Assembly (NCBI GenBank): GCA_040901445.1 | Contig: JBBDYQ010000009.1 | Span: 62,001-126,000 of the forward strand | DNA from: Thermoleophilaceae bacterium | Lineage (GTDB): Bacteria; Actinomycetota; Thermoleophilia; Solirubrobacterales; Thermoleophilaceae | Direction: 5' to 3' | Length of the DNA stretch: 64,000 nucleotides | Shown here: piece after piece, positions 35,900-43,879 of the stretch | How the letters are laid out: each line of letters opens with the position of its first letter | Numbering within the stretch: the first letter of the stretch is position 1 | The notes under the pieces: model-generated | The model's input: only the letters and a program-made list of their open reading frames with translations | Database searches by the model: none | What the model was told of the DNA's origin: nothing | Program-made: the position numbers and the translations under genes

Positions 35900-36730
35900 C
35901 TAGACGTCGTCCAGGTCGCGCTCGAGGAACGTGGCATCCATGCCCACGGCGAGCAGCGCGGCCAGCCCCAGGTAGACCGCGACGACCGCCGCGCGGGTGC
36001 GCGGCCGCACCTCGTGGAAGCGGCGCCCCTCCGGCGACTTGCGTGCCTTCCAGCGGCGCCACGTCTCCAGCCCACCGAACACCAGCACGAGCAGCAGGAT
36101 CGGGTTGGGGTAGAGGAAGGTGAGCGCCACGAGCATGGCGTAGCCCACGATCCACATCGCCGGGCTGAGGGCCGCCATCGCCCTGCCGCCGTCGAGGGGC
36201 AGCACGGGCAGCAGGTTGAACAGGTTCAGGAAGAAGCCGATGAACGCCAGCGCCTGAAACAGCTCGCTGCCGGTGAGCTGCCAGATCGCCACCGGCACGA
36301 GACAGCCGATCGCGCCGAGAACAGGGCCCGCGAGGCCCACGCGCGCCTCCGCTGCCGCGTCGCGCGGAAGCTCCTTCATCGCCACCAGCGCGCCCAGGAA
36401 CGGGATGAACATGGGCGCGCTCGCCTTGATGCCCTCGCGCCGGAGCTGGATGACGTGTCCCATCTCGTGCACGAGCAGGAGCAGCACGAAGCCCACCCCG
36501 AAGCGCCAGCCCCAGATAAGCGCGTACGCGGCGATCGACACGAGCATCGACGCGGACGTGGTGAACAGCTTCAGCTTGGGCAGCAGGAGGAGGAGCGCCT
36601 TGAGCTTGGCGCCGAACTTGACCGCCAGGAAGCCGGCAGCGGCGAGCGGCCCGAGCAGCCGCTTCCAGCGCGGTCGCGGCGGCTCCCACTGCCGCGGGGC
36701 GGGCTCGACCGCTTCGGGGCTCCAGTTCAT
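35900..36730 (-). CDS. M50 family (site-2-type) intramembrane metalloprotease
   Basis: A 276-residue membrane zinc protease. HEMGH (residues 88-92) gives the zinc ligands and catalytic Glu, and NLLPVLPLDGG with Asp180 supplies the third ligand. Five to six hydrophobic segments surround these. There is no PDZ domain, so it belongs to the compact S2P group rather than RseP. I used ATG 36730 (MNWSPEAVEP); a longer frame begins at 36757. It stands alone between smpB and tmRNA on the opposite strand; its substrate is unknown. Confidence 0.88.
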   Translation of the reverse strand: MNWSPEAVEPAPRQWEPPRPRWKRLLGPLAAAGFLAVKFGAKLKALLLLLPKLKLFTTSASMLVSIAAYALIWGWRFGVGFVLLLLVHEMGHVIQLRREGIKASAPMFIPFLGALVAMKELPRDAAAEARVGLAGPVLGAIGCLVPVAIWQLTGSELFQALAFIGFFLNLFNLLPVLPLDGGRAMAALSPAMWIVGYAMLVALTFLYPNPILLLVLVFGGLETWRRWKARKSPEGRRFHEVRPRTRAAVVAVYLGLAALLAVGMDATFLERDLDDV

Positions 36731-36773
36731 CGCTCCAAGTGTGGCAGCGCCGCCCACGGTCGCCCGGCCCCTC

Positions 36774-36779
36774 TAGACT
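36774..36779 (+). promoter_or_regulatory. -10 element of the tmRNA gene
   Basis: TAGACT fits TAnnnT and ends 15 bases before the mature 5' end of tmRNA, leaving a short precursor leader for RNase P to remove. No clear -35 is visible. Confidence 0.6.
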
Positions 36780-36794
36780 GGACAGTGCTCACAT

Positions 36795-37156
36795 GGGGAC
36801 GACAGGCTTCGACGTGGACGTTCCGTGAGGGCAGTTGCGAGTCGAGGTTCCGGGCGGCCTCGTAAAACACCCGGAAAAACCATAAGTGCGGATTCACACG
36901 AGTTCGCGCTCGCTGCCTAGCTAAACCTAGCCAGTGAGCTGTTGGCCCGCCCTCGGCCCGTGGGGCGGATCGCCGGCATCAGAAACGGGCTCCGCCCGCC
37001 GCGATCGCCCCGGTAGCGGCGGGGACATTTACGGGGCTGGCTCTTCGGAACCCTGCCGGCGCGGCAACCGAGGGGCGAGACACAGAGCGCCGGATACGCT
37101 CGTAGACGCTGCCTTTCACACGCCCGCGGACGTGGGTTCGATTCCCACCGTCTCCA
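36795..37156 (+). ncRNA. ssrA: Transfer-messenger RNA (tmRNA, 10Sa RNA)
   Basis: About 362 bases. The 5' GGGGACG pairs with CGTCTCC at 37149-37155 to form the acceptor stem, and the 5' region continues GACAGGCTTCGACG as in other tmRNAs. The T arm GTGGGTTCGATTCCCAC is intact near the 3' end. The tag frame starts at GCG 36888 and ends at TAG 36918-36920, encoding ADSHEFALAA, with the usual ALAA degradation signal. After discriminator A37156 the DNA reads CTA, not CCA, so the 3' CCA is presumably added after processing. It rescues stalled ribosomes together with SmpB. Confidence 0.95.
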
Positions 37157-37225
37157 CTATTTGATCGCAAGGCCACCGTCCTCGGCCCTTCCCCTGCTCC
37201 CGCGGCGCGGACTACGCTCTTCGCC

Positions 37226-37891
37226 GTGACCCGCGGAGCCGCCCCCAGACAGCAAACGCGCCGGGCTGAGCGCGAGTTCGTCGTCAGTTCACAGCGCGAG
37301 CGGCTGATCGACGCCATGGCCGAGGCGTGCGCGGAGAAGGGCTACCGGGCCACGAGCGTGGCCGATGTCGTGGCCGGGGCGCGCGTGTCGCGCGCCACCT
37401 TCTACGAGCTCTTCCACGACAAGGAGGACTGCTTTCTCGCGGCCTACGACACCATCCTCGCGCAGTTCCTCGGCAAGGTCATAGGCGCCTACCAGCAGGA
37501 CGCCACGTGGGCGCAGCGCATCCGCTTCGGGTTGGAGACCATCCTGAGGTTCGGAGCGTCGGAGCCGGCCTTCGCGCGCATGTGCCTCATCGAGGTGCTG
37601 GCCGCCGGGCCTGCCGCGGTCGAGCGCTACCAGGGTGGCGTGCGGGTGGTGGCGGCTCTTGTGGACGAGGGGCAGGACTTCGCGGAGGCCGGCAGGCGCC
37701 TGCCGCCCAGGGTGGGGCGCGCCGTGGTGGGCGGCGGGGTGGCGCTGGTACGCGACGAGCTCATCGCCGGTCGCGCCGAGCGGCTGCCGGAGCTGCTGCC
37801 GGACCTCCTCTACACAACGCTGGTCCCTTACCTCGGCCACGAGGGGGCGCTGCTCGAGATGCGGGCCGCGCGGGACGACCTGGCGCCATGA
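37226..37891 (+). CDS. TetR family regulator, first of a tandem pair
   Basis: A 221-residue regulator with a TetR helix-turn-helix (GYRATSVADVVAGARVSRAT, then FYELFHDKEDCFLAAYD) and an all-helical ligand domain. TACGCT (37213-37218) ends seven bases before the GTG start, so the transcript is probably leaderless. It ends in ATGA overlapping the second TetR gene, to which it is clearly related in the DNA-binding part and more weakly elsewhere. A tandem duplication is likely; heterodimers are possible. Ligand unknown. Confidence 0.85.
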   Translation: MTRGAAPRQQTRRAEREFVVSSQRERLIDAMAEACAEKGYRATSVADVVAGARVSRATFYELFHDKEDCFLAAYDTILAQFLGKVIGAYQQDATWAQRIRFGLETILRFGASEPAFARMCLIEVLAAGPAAVERYQGGVRVVAALVDEGQDFAEAGRRLPPRVGRAVVGGGVALVRDELIAGRAERLPELLPDLLYTTLVPYLGHEGALLEMRAARDDLAP

Positions 37892-38568
37892 CGCCGACCG
37901 GTGACGGGAACTTCGAGCGCCTTCCCAGCGGGCGCCACGGGCTGACGCGGGAGGCCGTGGAGCGCTCACAGCGCGAGCGCATGCTGCGCTCGATCCTCGC
38001 CGCTGTCTCGGACAAGGGCTACGGCGCCACCAGCGTGGCCGACGTCATCGCCGGCGCCGGCGTCTCGCGCACCACCTTCTACGAGTTCTGGAAGGACAAG
38101 GAGGGCTGCTTCCTCGCCGCCTACGACGCGGTGATCGAGGTGCTCCTGACACGAGTCGAGGCGGCTTACGCGGAGCCCGGGCCCTGGCCCGAGCGCGTGC
38201 GCGCCGGCCTGGCCGCCTTCCTCCACTGGCTCGTGACCTACCCTGACCTGGCGCGCGTGGCGGTCATCGAGGCCATGGCCGCCGGGCCGCGCGCCACCGA
38301 GCGCTACCGCGAGGCCGTACGCCGCTTCACCCCCTTCTTCGAGGAGGGCCGCCGCCAGGCGCCGCACGCGGACGAGCTGCCCGCCGGGGTGCCCGTCGTG
38401 GTGGTGGGCGGCATCGCGGCGATCGTCTTCGACGAGGTCGTGGCGGGCCGGACGGCCGAGCTCGGCGAGGTCCTGCCCGAGCTCGTGTACTCGGCGCTTG
38501 CCCCGTTCCTGGGGCACGATCAGGCGCTCGACGAGATGGATAAGCCCGCCCTCGCCGACGCGGGTTGA
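37888..38568 (+). CDS. TetR family regulator, second of a tandem pair
   Basis: A 226-residue paralogue of the preceding protein. Its helix-turn-helix reads GYGATSVADVIAGAGVSRTT followed by FYEFWKDKEGCFLAAYD. The ATG at 37888 lies in the overlap with the first gene. Its stop (38566-38568) falls inside a -35-like TTGACT, so the next promoter begins exactly where this gene ends. Two GCGTACGC octamers downstream are candidate binding sites for one or both TetR proteins, with the secreted protein at 38705 as the target. This is inference. Confidence 0.85.
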   Translation: MTPTGDGNFERLPSGRHGLTREAVERSQRERMLRSILAAVSDKGYGATSVADVIAGAGVSRTTFYEFWKDKEGCFLAAYDAVIEVLLTRVEAAYAEPGPWPERVRAGLAAFLHWLVTYPDLARVAVIEAMAAGPRATERYREAVRRFTPFFEEGRRQAPHADELPAGVPVVVVGGIAAIVFDEVVAGRTAELGEVLPELVYSALAPFLGHDQALDEMDKPALADAG

Positions 38569-38614
38569 CTTCCGCGTACGCATGTGTTCATATGTGCCCA
38601 GGGTTCGCGTACGC
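38565..38614 (+). promoter_or_regulatory. Promoter with two GCGTACGC palindromes before the secreted-protein gene
   Basis: TTGACT (38565-38570), 17 bases, then TCATAT (38588-38593) could form a promoter in an unusually AT-rich patch. The self-complementary octamer GCGTACGC occurs at 38574-38581, in the spacer, and again at 38607-38614, just beyond the expected start; the copies are 33 bases (about three helical turns) apart. This is a typical repression layout and the tandem TetR genes lie directly upstream. Confidence 0.5.
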
Positions 38615-38704
38615 CCGTGTACTGCGGGCGGGCGTGACGCCCCACGCAGGGTAGGGGCAACGAGGGTGGGCGGAGCTCGGCCCGCCAGGGGGAGGAATGC
38701 ACGA

Positions 38705-39583
38705 ATGAGTGCTCCAGCAAGTAGGCGTGCACGTCTGCGCGTCCTTTTCGCGGTCGCGTGCGTCGCCGTCGCGGCGCCGCTGGCGTTCGCCGGCTCGGCG
38801 AACGCGGTGCAGAGCGATCTGTACGACGTGTTCACGGCATGTCCCACGGACGATCCGCTGCTGAACGACCCGGTGTTCATGGCGCAGTCCGGCGGCTGTG
38901 TAGCGTCGGTCGCCAAGCCGGGCAGCACGTTCCGGATCGGCGAGAACCTGACGACCACGAGCGAGCCGTCGGTCTCGCAGTGGGCGTTCGGGTCCTTCGA
39001 CGGGGAGAGCCTGCCGGTCGTCCCCGGCAGCACCAGTGTCACGGCGGCGCCGCAGGAGGTCGAGGGCGGACTGCTCGGCCTGGTGCCGCCCGAGCAGCTG
39101 GCGCCGCTCATCGATCCACTGGATCCGGTGCTCGGCGTGCAGTCGCAGGTTCAGTCCGCCGGTGACGTGAGCGAGTGGCTGCTCGAGCCGCCCACGACGC
39201 GGCTGAAGATCAAGCTCATCAATCCGGTGCTCGGCGACAACTGCTACATCGGCTCGGATGACGACCCGATCGTCCTTCAGCACGAGGACTGGGTGACGGA
39301 GCAGGCCGGAATGATCTCGTTCTCGCCGGATCCGAACGGGCTGCCGGTGTTCGTGATCCACTCGCTGGACGGCGTGATCAGCAACAGCGCGTTCAGCGTC
39401 CCGGAGGCGAACGGCTGCGGTCCGCTCGGGCTCGGTCTGCTCGACCCGGTCATCAACAACCAGGTCGGGCTGCCCTCGCCGGCCGGCAGCAACGAGGCCA
39501 GGTTCCTCAACGACACGCACATCGTTGGCGCTGAGAGCGGAGCCGACATCCAGGCGGCGTTCGACGCGGCGCAGGAGGAGTAG
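38705..39583 (+). CDS. Secreted protein of unknown function
   Basis: A 292-residue exported protein. The signal peptide (residues 1-34) ends near GSANAVQSD. The mature part is mostly beta, with few charged runs and several Cys residues (FTACPTDDP, GGCVASV, GDNCYIG, NGCGPLG) that could form two disulfide bonds. NCYIGSDDDPIVL and FVIHSLDGVISNSAFSVP look like conserved beta strands. I do not recognise a family. It is followed by a strong terminator, so it is a single-gene unit, probably controlled by the upstream TetR pair. A surface or matrix role is possible. Confidence 0.72.
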   Translation: MSAPASRRARLRVLFAVACVAVAAPLAFAGSANAVQSDLYDVFTACPTDDPLLNDPVFMAQSGGCVASVAKPGSTFRIGENLTTTSEPSVSQWAFGSFDGESLPVVPGSTSVTAAPQEVEGGLLGLVPPEQLAPLIDPLDPVLGVQSQVQSAGDVSEWLLEPPTTRLKIKLINPVLGDNCYIGSDDDPIVLQHEDWVTEQAGMISFSPDPNGLPVFVIHSLDGVISNSAFSVPEANGCGPLGLGLLDPVINNQVGLPSPAGSNEARFLNDTHIVGAESGADIQAAFDAAQEE

Positions 39584-39607
39584 GAGCGAGACCAGTACGA
39601 GACACGG

Positions 39608-39638
39608 ATCGGGGGCCGGCGCACTGCCGGCCCCCGAT
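39608..39638 (+). terminator. Strong hairpin terminator
   Basis: A perfect 13-base-pair stem (ATCGGGGGCCGGC with GCCGGCCCCCGAT) and a 5-base loop lie 25 bases after the stop of the secreted-protein gene. Confidence 0.75.
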
Positions 39639-39666
39639 GCGACCAGCAACACCCACCTTTGTCGCC

Positions 39667-40149
39667 ATGGAATCACCCCGAGCTCTGACGTCCGCCATCG
39701 CGCTCGCCGCGATCCTCGCCCTGGCCGCCTGTGGCGGCGACGAGGAAGCGCAGCCCGCCGAGTCCGGCGCCGCCGGCGACCGCGGCACGCAAACCGCGGA
39801 GGATGGCCAGACCGGGGGCCGCGCCGGTTCCGGCGACTCGGCGGAGGACGGCGCCCGCAGCAGTTCGGGCGAGGAACAGCCGCCGGGCTCCCGCGACGAG
39901 CGGACGGAGGAGCCCGGCGAGGAGGGCTCCCGGCCGGCGGGGCCCGGGTCCCAGCGCGACGACGACTCCGAGCGTGAGTCGCCCTCGGGTCGTGACCGCC
40001 GTGGGTCGTCCGGGCGTGGGCAGGGACTCTTCGGCAGCGACGTCGAGGTGAAGCCGGTCGAGCCCGGCAGCAACCAGTGCGAGGTCGAGCTCGGAGGCAG
40101 CACCGCCACGGTCCCCTGCGACCAGGCCGAGAAGTTCTTCGGCGGCTGA
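39667..40149 (+). CDS. Disordered, acidic lipoprotein with a small Cys-pair tail
   Basis: A 160-residue protein. The N-terminus is a lipoprotein signal with lipobox LAAC. Residues 20-120 are low-complexity Gly, Glu, Ser, Arg and Asp, likely unstructured. The last 35 residues (VEVKPVEPGSNQCEVELGG and TVPCDQAEKFF) may form a small disulfide-linked module. I do not recognise it. ATG 39667 gives the lipobox at the right distance; a frame opening at 39637 would add ten residues before it. The long spacer could reach through the cell wall. Confidence 0.65.
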   Translation: MESPRALTSAIALAAILALAACGGDEEAQPAESGAAGDRGTQTAEDGQTGGRAGSGDSAEDGARSSSGEEQPPGSRDERTEEPGEEGSRPAGPGSQRDDDSERESPSGRDRRGSSGRGQGLFGSDVEVKPVEPGSNQCEVELGGSTATVPCDQAEKFFGG

Positions 40150-40202
40150 GCGCGTCAGGCCCGGCGCGCCGGGCCAGCGGGGAGTGGTTGAATCCGTGGA
40201 TC

Positions 40203-42731
40203 GTGCGGGGGAGAGGGTGGACATGGATGGCCGCGCTCGCGCTGGCGATCGGCGCGCTCGCACCGGCGCCCGGCGCCGCAGCGCAGGAGCCCGACCCCGG
40301 CGCGCCGCAGGGCGATGACGCCCGCTACGCCCTCGCCGGCGGCTGCTACGCGCTGCGCTCGCAGTCGCTCGGCCGCTACGTGATCAAGGACGGCGGTGGC
40401 TATCGCGCCTCGGCCGAGGTGATCGGGGCCGCCGAGCCGTTCCGGATGCAGGCCACGGCCCTCGGCAGGTACCTCTTCTACGGTCGCGACCGCGACTTCA
40501 TGGCCGGCGCCGGGGAGGGGGTCGAGGTCGCGGGCGCGGCGAGCCGCGCGGCGGACTGGCGCGTGGACGGGACCGCGGGCGCGTTCACGATCGGCCTGCC
40601 GTCCGAGGACGCGGCGCTGTCGGCAGCCCCCGACGGCGACCTCGCGCTCGGAACGGAGGGCGGCCTGTTCGCCTTCGAGCCCACCGAGGGCTGCGCCGAG
40701 TTCCCGGAGATCGAGGTCAACGCCGGCGGGCGGCCCCTGGCGGGTGACACCTCCTACGGCGAGGTGCGCGGCCTGATCGACGCGCACATGCACATGATGG
40801 CCTTCGAGTTCCTCGGCGGGCGGGCCCACTGCGGGCGCCCGTGGCATCCCTACGGCGTCGAGCAGGCGCTGGTGGACTGCCCCGACCACTACGTGGCGAA
40901 CGGCGCCGCCGCCGTGCTCGAGAACGTCCTCTCCTACGGCAGCCCGGTGGGGACCCACGACCCGGTGGGCTGGCCAACGTTCGAGGACTGGCCCCACCAC
41001 GCGTCGCTCACCCACGAGCAGTCCTATTACAAGTGGCTCGAGCGGGCCTGGATGGGCGGCCTGCGGGTGTTCGTGAACCTGATGGTCGAGAACTCGGCGC
41101 TGTGCAAGCTCTATCCCTACAAGCAGAACTCGTGCAACGAGATGGACAGCGTGCGACTGCAGATCAAGCGCATACGCCAGCTCGAGGACTACATCGACGC
41201 GCAGGAGGGCGGCCCGGGCAAGGGCTGGTTCCGGATCGTCACCGACCCGTTCGAGGCCCGGCGCGTGATCAACGACGGCAAGCTCGCGGTGGTGCTCGGC
41301 ATCGAGACGTCGCAGCTCTTCGACTGCGGCGTCTACAACGACGTGCCCACCTGCGGCACCGATGACATCGATCGTCAGCTCGACGAGTTCCACGACCTCG
41401 GCATCCGCGACATGGAGATCATCAACAAGTTCGACAACGCCTTTGGCGGCGTGGCGGGCGACGCCGGCACCACGGGCGTGATCGTCAACGCGGGCAACAG
41501 GCTCGAGACCGGCAAGTTCTGGCAGATGCAGTCCTGCCCCGGGCACGTGCACGCGGACGGCCACACTCACGAGGGCGTGCACGACCGCAGCCAGTTCACG
41601 CTCCCGGGCATGTCGCGCGACAGCCTGGTGGGCAACGGCCTCCAGTCGCTGCTCCCGCCCGGCGCGCTGCCGGTCTACACGGAGGAGCCGCACTGCAACG
41701 CCCGCGGCCTGACCGCCCTCGGCGAGCACCTGGTCCGGGGCATGATCGAGAAGAAGATGATCATCGACCCCGACCACCTCGGCGTGCTCGCGCGCAACGG
41801 CGTGCTCGCGCTGGCCGAGGCCGCCCGCTACTCCGGCCTGGTGTCGAGCCACAGCTGGAGCACGCCCGATGCCTACCCGCGCATCTTCGCCCTCGGCGGC
41901 GTGGTCACGCCCTACGCCGGCTCCTCCATGGGCTTCGTCAAGCAGTGGGAGCAGCTCAAGCCCATGCGCAGCGAGCGCCATTACTTCGGCTTCGGATACG
42001 GCGCCGACATGAACGGCTTCGGCGCACAGGGCGCTCCGCGCAATGCGGAGGACACCCCGGTGAGCTATCCGTTCACCTCCTTCGACGGCGGCGTCACGCT
42101 CGACCGCCAGCGCAGCGGCGAGCGCGTGTTCGACATCAACGAGGACGGCGTCGCGCACTACGGCCTCTATCCCGACTGGGTCGAGGACCTGCGGATGCTC
42201 GCGGGCGACGAGATCGTGGAAGACATGGCGCGCGGCGCCGAGGCCTATCTGCAGATGTGGGAGCGCGCGGAGGGGATCCCGCAGCGCACGTGCCGCTCCC
42301 CCCGCGCCCGCGTGCTCAGCCGCGGAGTCGGCAACGTGCGCCTGCACGCCACGCCGCAGCAGCTGCTCGAACGGGCCGGCCAGCCCGCGGAGCGCCCGGG
42401 CCGCGCCTGGAGCTGGTGCGTGCGCGGACGTGGCAACGCCGAGGCGGACGTCACCGCTGTCTTCACGCCGCGCGGCCGGGTGGGGCTCGTCACGAGCACC
42501 GCCCGCGGCTACCGCGCGCGCCGCATCGGACCGGGCGCGAGCGCGAGCCGCCTGAGCGGCAGCGCCGAAGAGCACGGTCCGGGCCTGATGGTGCGGCCCG
42601 GCGGCCGGGGCACGAGCCTCGTCTACGGCGTGAGCGACGGTCGCGTGACCTTCGTGGCCGTGGCCGCGCGCTCGGTGGCCGAGCGTCCGGGGCGGCTGCG
42701 CCACTACCTCCACCTGGCCGGCCTGCGCTGA
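40203..42731 (+). CDS. Secreted dipeptidase-like metallohydrolase with N-terminal beta-trefoil-like domain
   Basis: About 842 residues, exported (signal MRGRGWTWMAALALAIGALA). Residues about 45-180 look like a beta-trefoil/fascin-type module (CYALRSQSLGRYVIKDGG, FRMQATALGRYLFYG, FAFEPTEGC). The central domain begins VRGLIDAHMHMM, an amidohydrolase metal site, and continues with LAVVLGIETSQLFDC, IIDPDHLGVLARNGVLALAEA and VSSHSW, a pattern like membrane dipeptidases (M19). A C-terminal region of about 130 residues is Arg-rich and beta, of unknown role. GTG 40203 gives the full signal peptide; ATG 40227 is an alternative. The substrate may be a peptide or a lactone. Confidence 0.72.
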   Translation: MRGRGWTWMAALALAIGALAPAPGAAAQEPDPGAPQGDDARYALAGGCYALRSQSLGRYVIKDGGGYRASAEVIGAAEPFRMQATALGRYLFYGRDRDFMAGAGEGVEVAGAASRAADWRVDGTAGAFTIGLPSEDAALSAAPDGDLALGTEGGLFAFEPTEGCAEFPEIEVNAGGRPLAGDTSYGEVRGLIDAHMHMMAFEFLGGRAHCGRPWHPYGVEQALVDCPDHYVANGAAAVLENVLSYGSPVGTHDPVGWPTFEDWPHHASLTHEQSYYKWLERAWMGGLRVFVNLMVENSALCKLYPYKQNSCNEMDSVRLQIKRIRQLEDYIDAQEGGPGKGWFRIVTDPFEARRVINDGKLAVVLGIETSQLFDCGVYNDVPTCGTDDIDRQLDEFHDLGIRDMEIINKFDNAFGGVAGDAGTTGVIVNAGNRLETGKFWQMQSCPGHVHADGHTHEGVHDRSQFTLPGMSRDSLVGNGLQSLLPPGALPVYTEEPHCNARGLTALGEHLVRGMIEKKMIIDPDHLGVLARNGVLALAEAARYSGLVSSHSWSTPDAYPRIFALGGVVTPYAGSSMGFVKQWEQLKPMRSERHYFGFGYGADMNGFGAQGAPRNAEDTPVSYPFTSFDGGVTLDRQRSGERVFDINEDGVAHYGLYPDWVEDLRMLAGDEIVEDMARGAEAYLQMWERAEGIPQRTCRSPRARVLSRGVGNVRLHATPQQLLERAGQPAERPGRAWSWCVRGRGNAEADVTAVFTPRGRVGLVTSTARGYRARRIGPGASASRLSGSAEEHGPGLMVRPGGRGTSLVYGVSDGRVTFVAVAARSVAERPGRLRHYLHLAGLR

Positions 42732-42750
42732 GCGCGGGATACTCGCGCGC

Positions 42751-43203
42751 GTGACCGCGTTCGTCACGACCGGCGCCGGCTTCCTGCTCGCCGTGCTGTG
42801 GTTCGACCTGATGTTCGACGTCCAGACGCTGCGCCCGCGCGGGCGCGAGCTGCCGGAAGAGATCCTGGCCTCGATCGCCGGCTACTACGGGCGGGTGACC
42901 ACGGCCGCGCGGCCGATGAACAGGCTGATCGCCGCGGTGATGCTCGCGACGGTCGCCGCAATCGCGGTACAGATCGCCGAGGGTGACGTGCGGGCCTGGG
43001 TCGGCTGGGCTTCGCTCGGGCTGGCCGGCGCGGCCGTCGCGCTCGCGGCCGCGCACACGGTGCCGGCGGCCGTGCGCCTGGGCAAGCGGCGCGACACGGC
43101 CGAGGTACAGAGCCGCCTGGCTCGGTCGATCCTGCGCGACCACCTGCTCTGCCTGGGGGCGATCGCCGCGCTGCTCACGCTTCAGCTCGCCCTCGCCTCG
43201 TGA
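42751..43203 (+). CDS. Four-helix membrane protein of unknown function
   Basis: A 150-residue protein with four hydrophobic segments (about residues 3-22, 55-75, 82-102 and 128-148). The first is followed by WFDLMFDVQTLRPRGRELPEE, reminiscent of small DUF1772-like proteins, but I cannot assign it with confidence. The GTG start lies 20 bases after the dipeptidase stop. No catalytic motif is visible. Confidence 0.65.
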   Translation: MTAFVTTGAGFLLAVLWFDLMFDVQTLRPRGRELPEEILASIAGYYGRVTTAARPMNRLIAAVMLATVAAIAVQIAEGDVRAWVGWASLGLAGAAVALAAAHTVPAAVRLGKRRDTAEVQSRLARSILRDHLLCLGAIAALLTLQLALAS

Positions 43204-43374
43204 TCGCCACGGTCAGAGCTGGGAGTCGTCCAGCTCGAGCCCGAGCAGCGCGCGCCCGGGGAGCGTGCGCGATCGCGGAGCCCATCGGGGCGAACACGCT
43301 TGCGCGCCGCGGCGACTGGCTCGAGCGGGGACATCCGTGGTTTCTACCAGCGCCGTGGGGGAAGCCGAGGGGAC

Positions 43375-43869
43375 ATGCAACTTCTACGCACCCTCATCGG
43401 CCTCCTGTTCGCGGCTCACGGCGCCCAGAAGCTGTTCGGCTGGTTCGGAGGCGGCGGTCCCGCCGGCACGGGCGAGATGTTCGAGTCCATGGGCCTGAGC
43501 CCCGGGAAGCGCAACGCGCTCGCCGCCGGCGCGGCCGAGACCGGCGGCGGGGCCCTGATCGCGGCCGACATCGGCAAGCCGCTCGCGGCGGCAGCCCTCA
43601 GCGGCAGCATGGTCACCGCCGTCCGCCATGCTCATCTCCCCAAGGGGCTCTGGAATCACGAGGGCGGCTATGAGTACAACCTCGTGCTGCTCGCCGGCAT
43701 CTTCGCGATCGTGGCCGAGGACGACGGCCTGCCGTGGGCGATCGGCGCGCTGGCGGCGGGCGCCGCGGGCTCCTTTGCCACCACCGCGCTCGCGGAGCGC
43801 GAGGCCGAGACGGTCGAGGAGGAGGCAGTGGTGCGTGAGGCGCCGCGTGTGGTGGCGCCCGTGACGTAA
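43375..43869 (+). CDS. DoxX family membrane protein
   Basis: A 164-residue protein with the DoxX start LLRTLIGLLFAAHGAQKLFGWFGGGG and about four membrane helices, then an acidic tail. DoxX-like proteins are linked to oxidative stress and electron transfer to quinones, but the biochemical role is often unclear. ATG 43375 has a purine-rich site (GAGGGG) just upstream. It is followed after ten bases by a GH31 glycosidase gene. Confidence 0.82.
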   Translation: MQLLRTLIGLLFAAHGAQKLFGWFGGGGPAGTGEMFESMGLSPGKRNALAAGAAETGGGALIAADIGKPLAAAALSGSMVTAVRHAHLPKGLWNHEGGYEYNLVLLAGIFAIVAEDDGLPWAIGALAAGAAGSFATTALAEREAETVEEEAVVREAPRVVAPVT

Positions 43870-43879
43870 CGTCCCACGC

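Noticed and set aside
37130-37159. A tRNA gene suggested by the GGTTCGATTCC box
   Set aside because: The box is the T arm of tmRNA; its 5' partner GGGGACG lies 360 bases upstream and the tag frame is between.
40155-42767. An 870-codon open frame on the minus strand
   Set aside because: It is the mirror of the dipeptidase-like gene, with low-complexity His/Val/Ala/Arg translation and no start signals.
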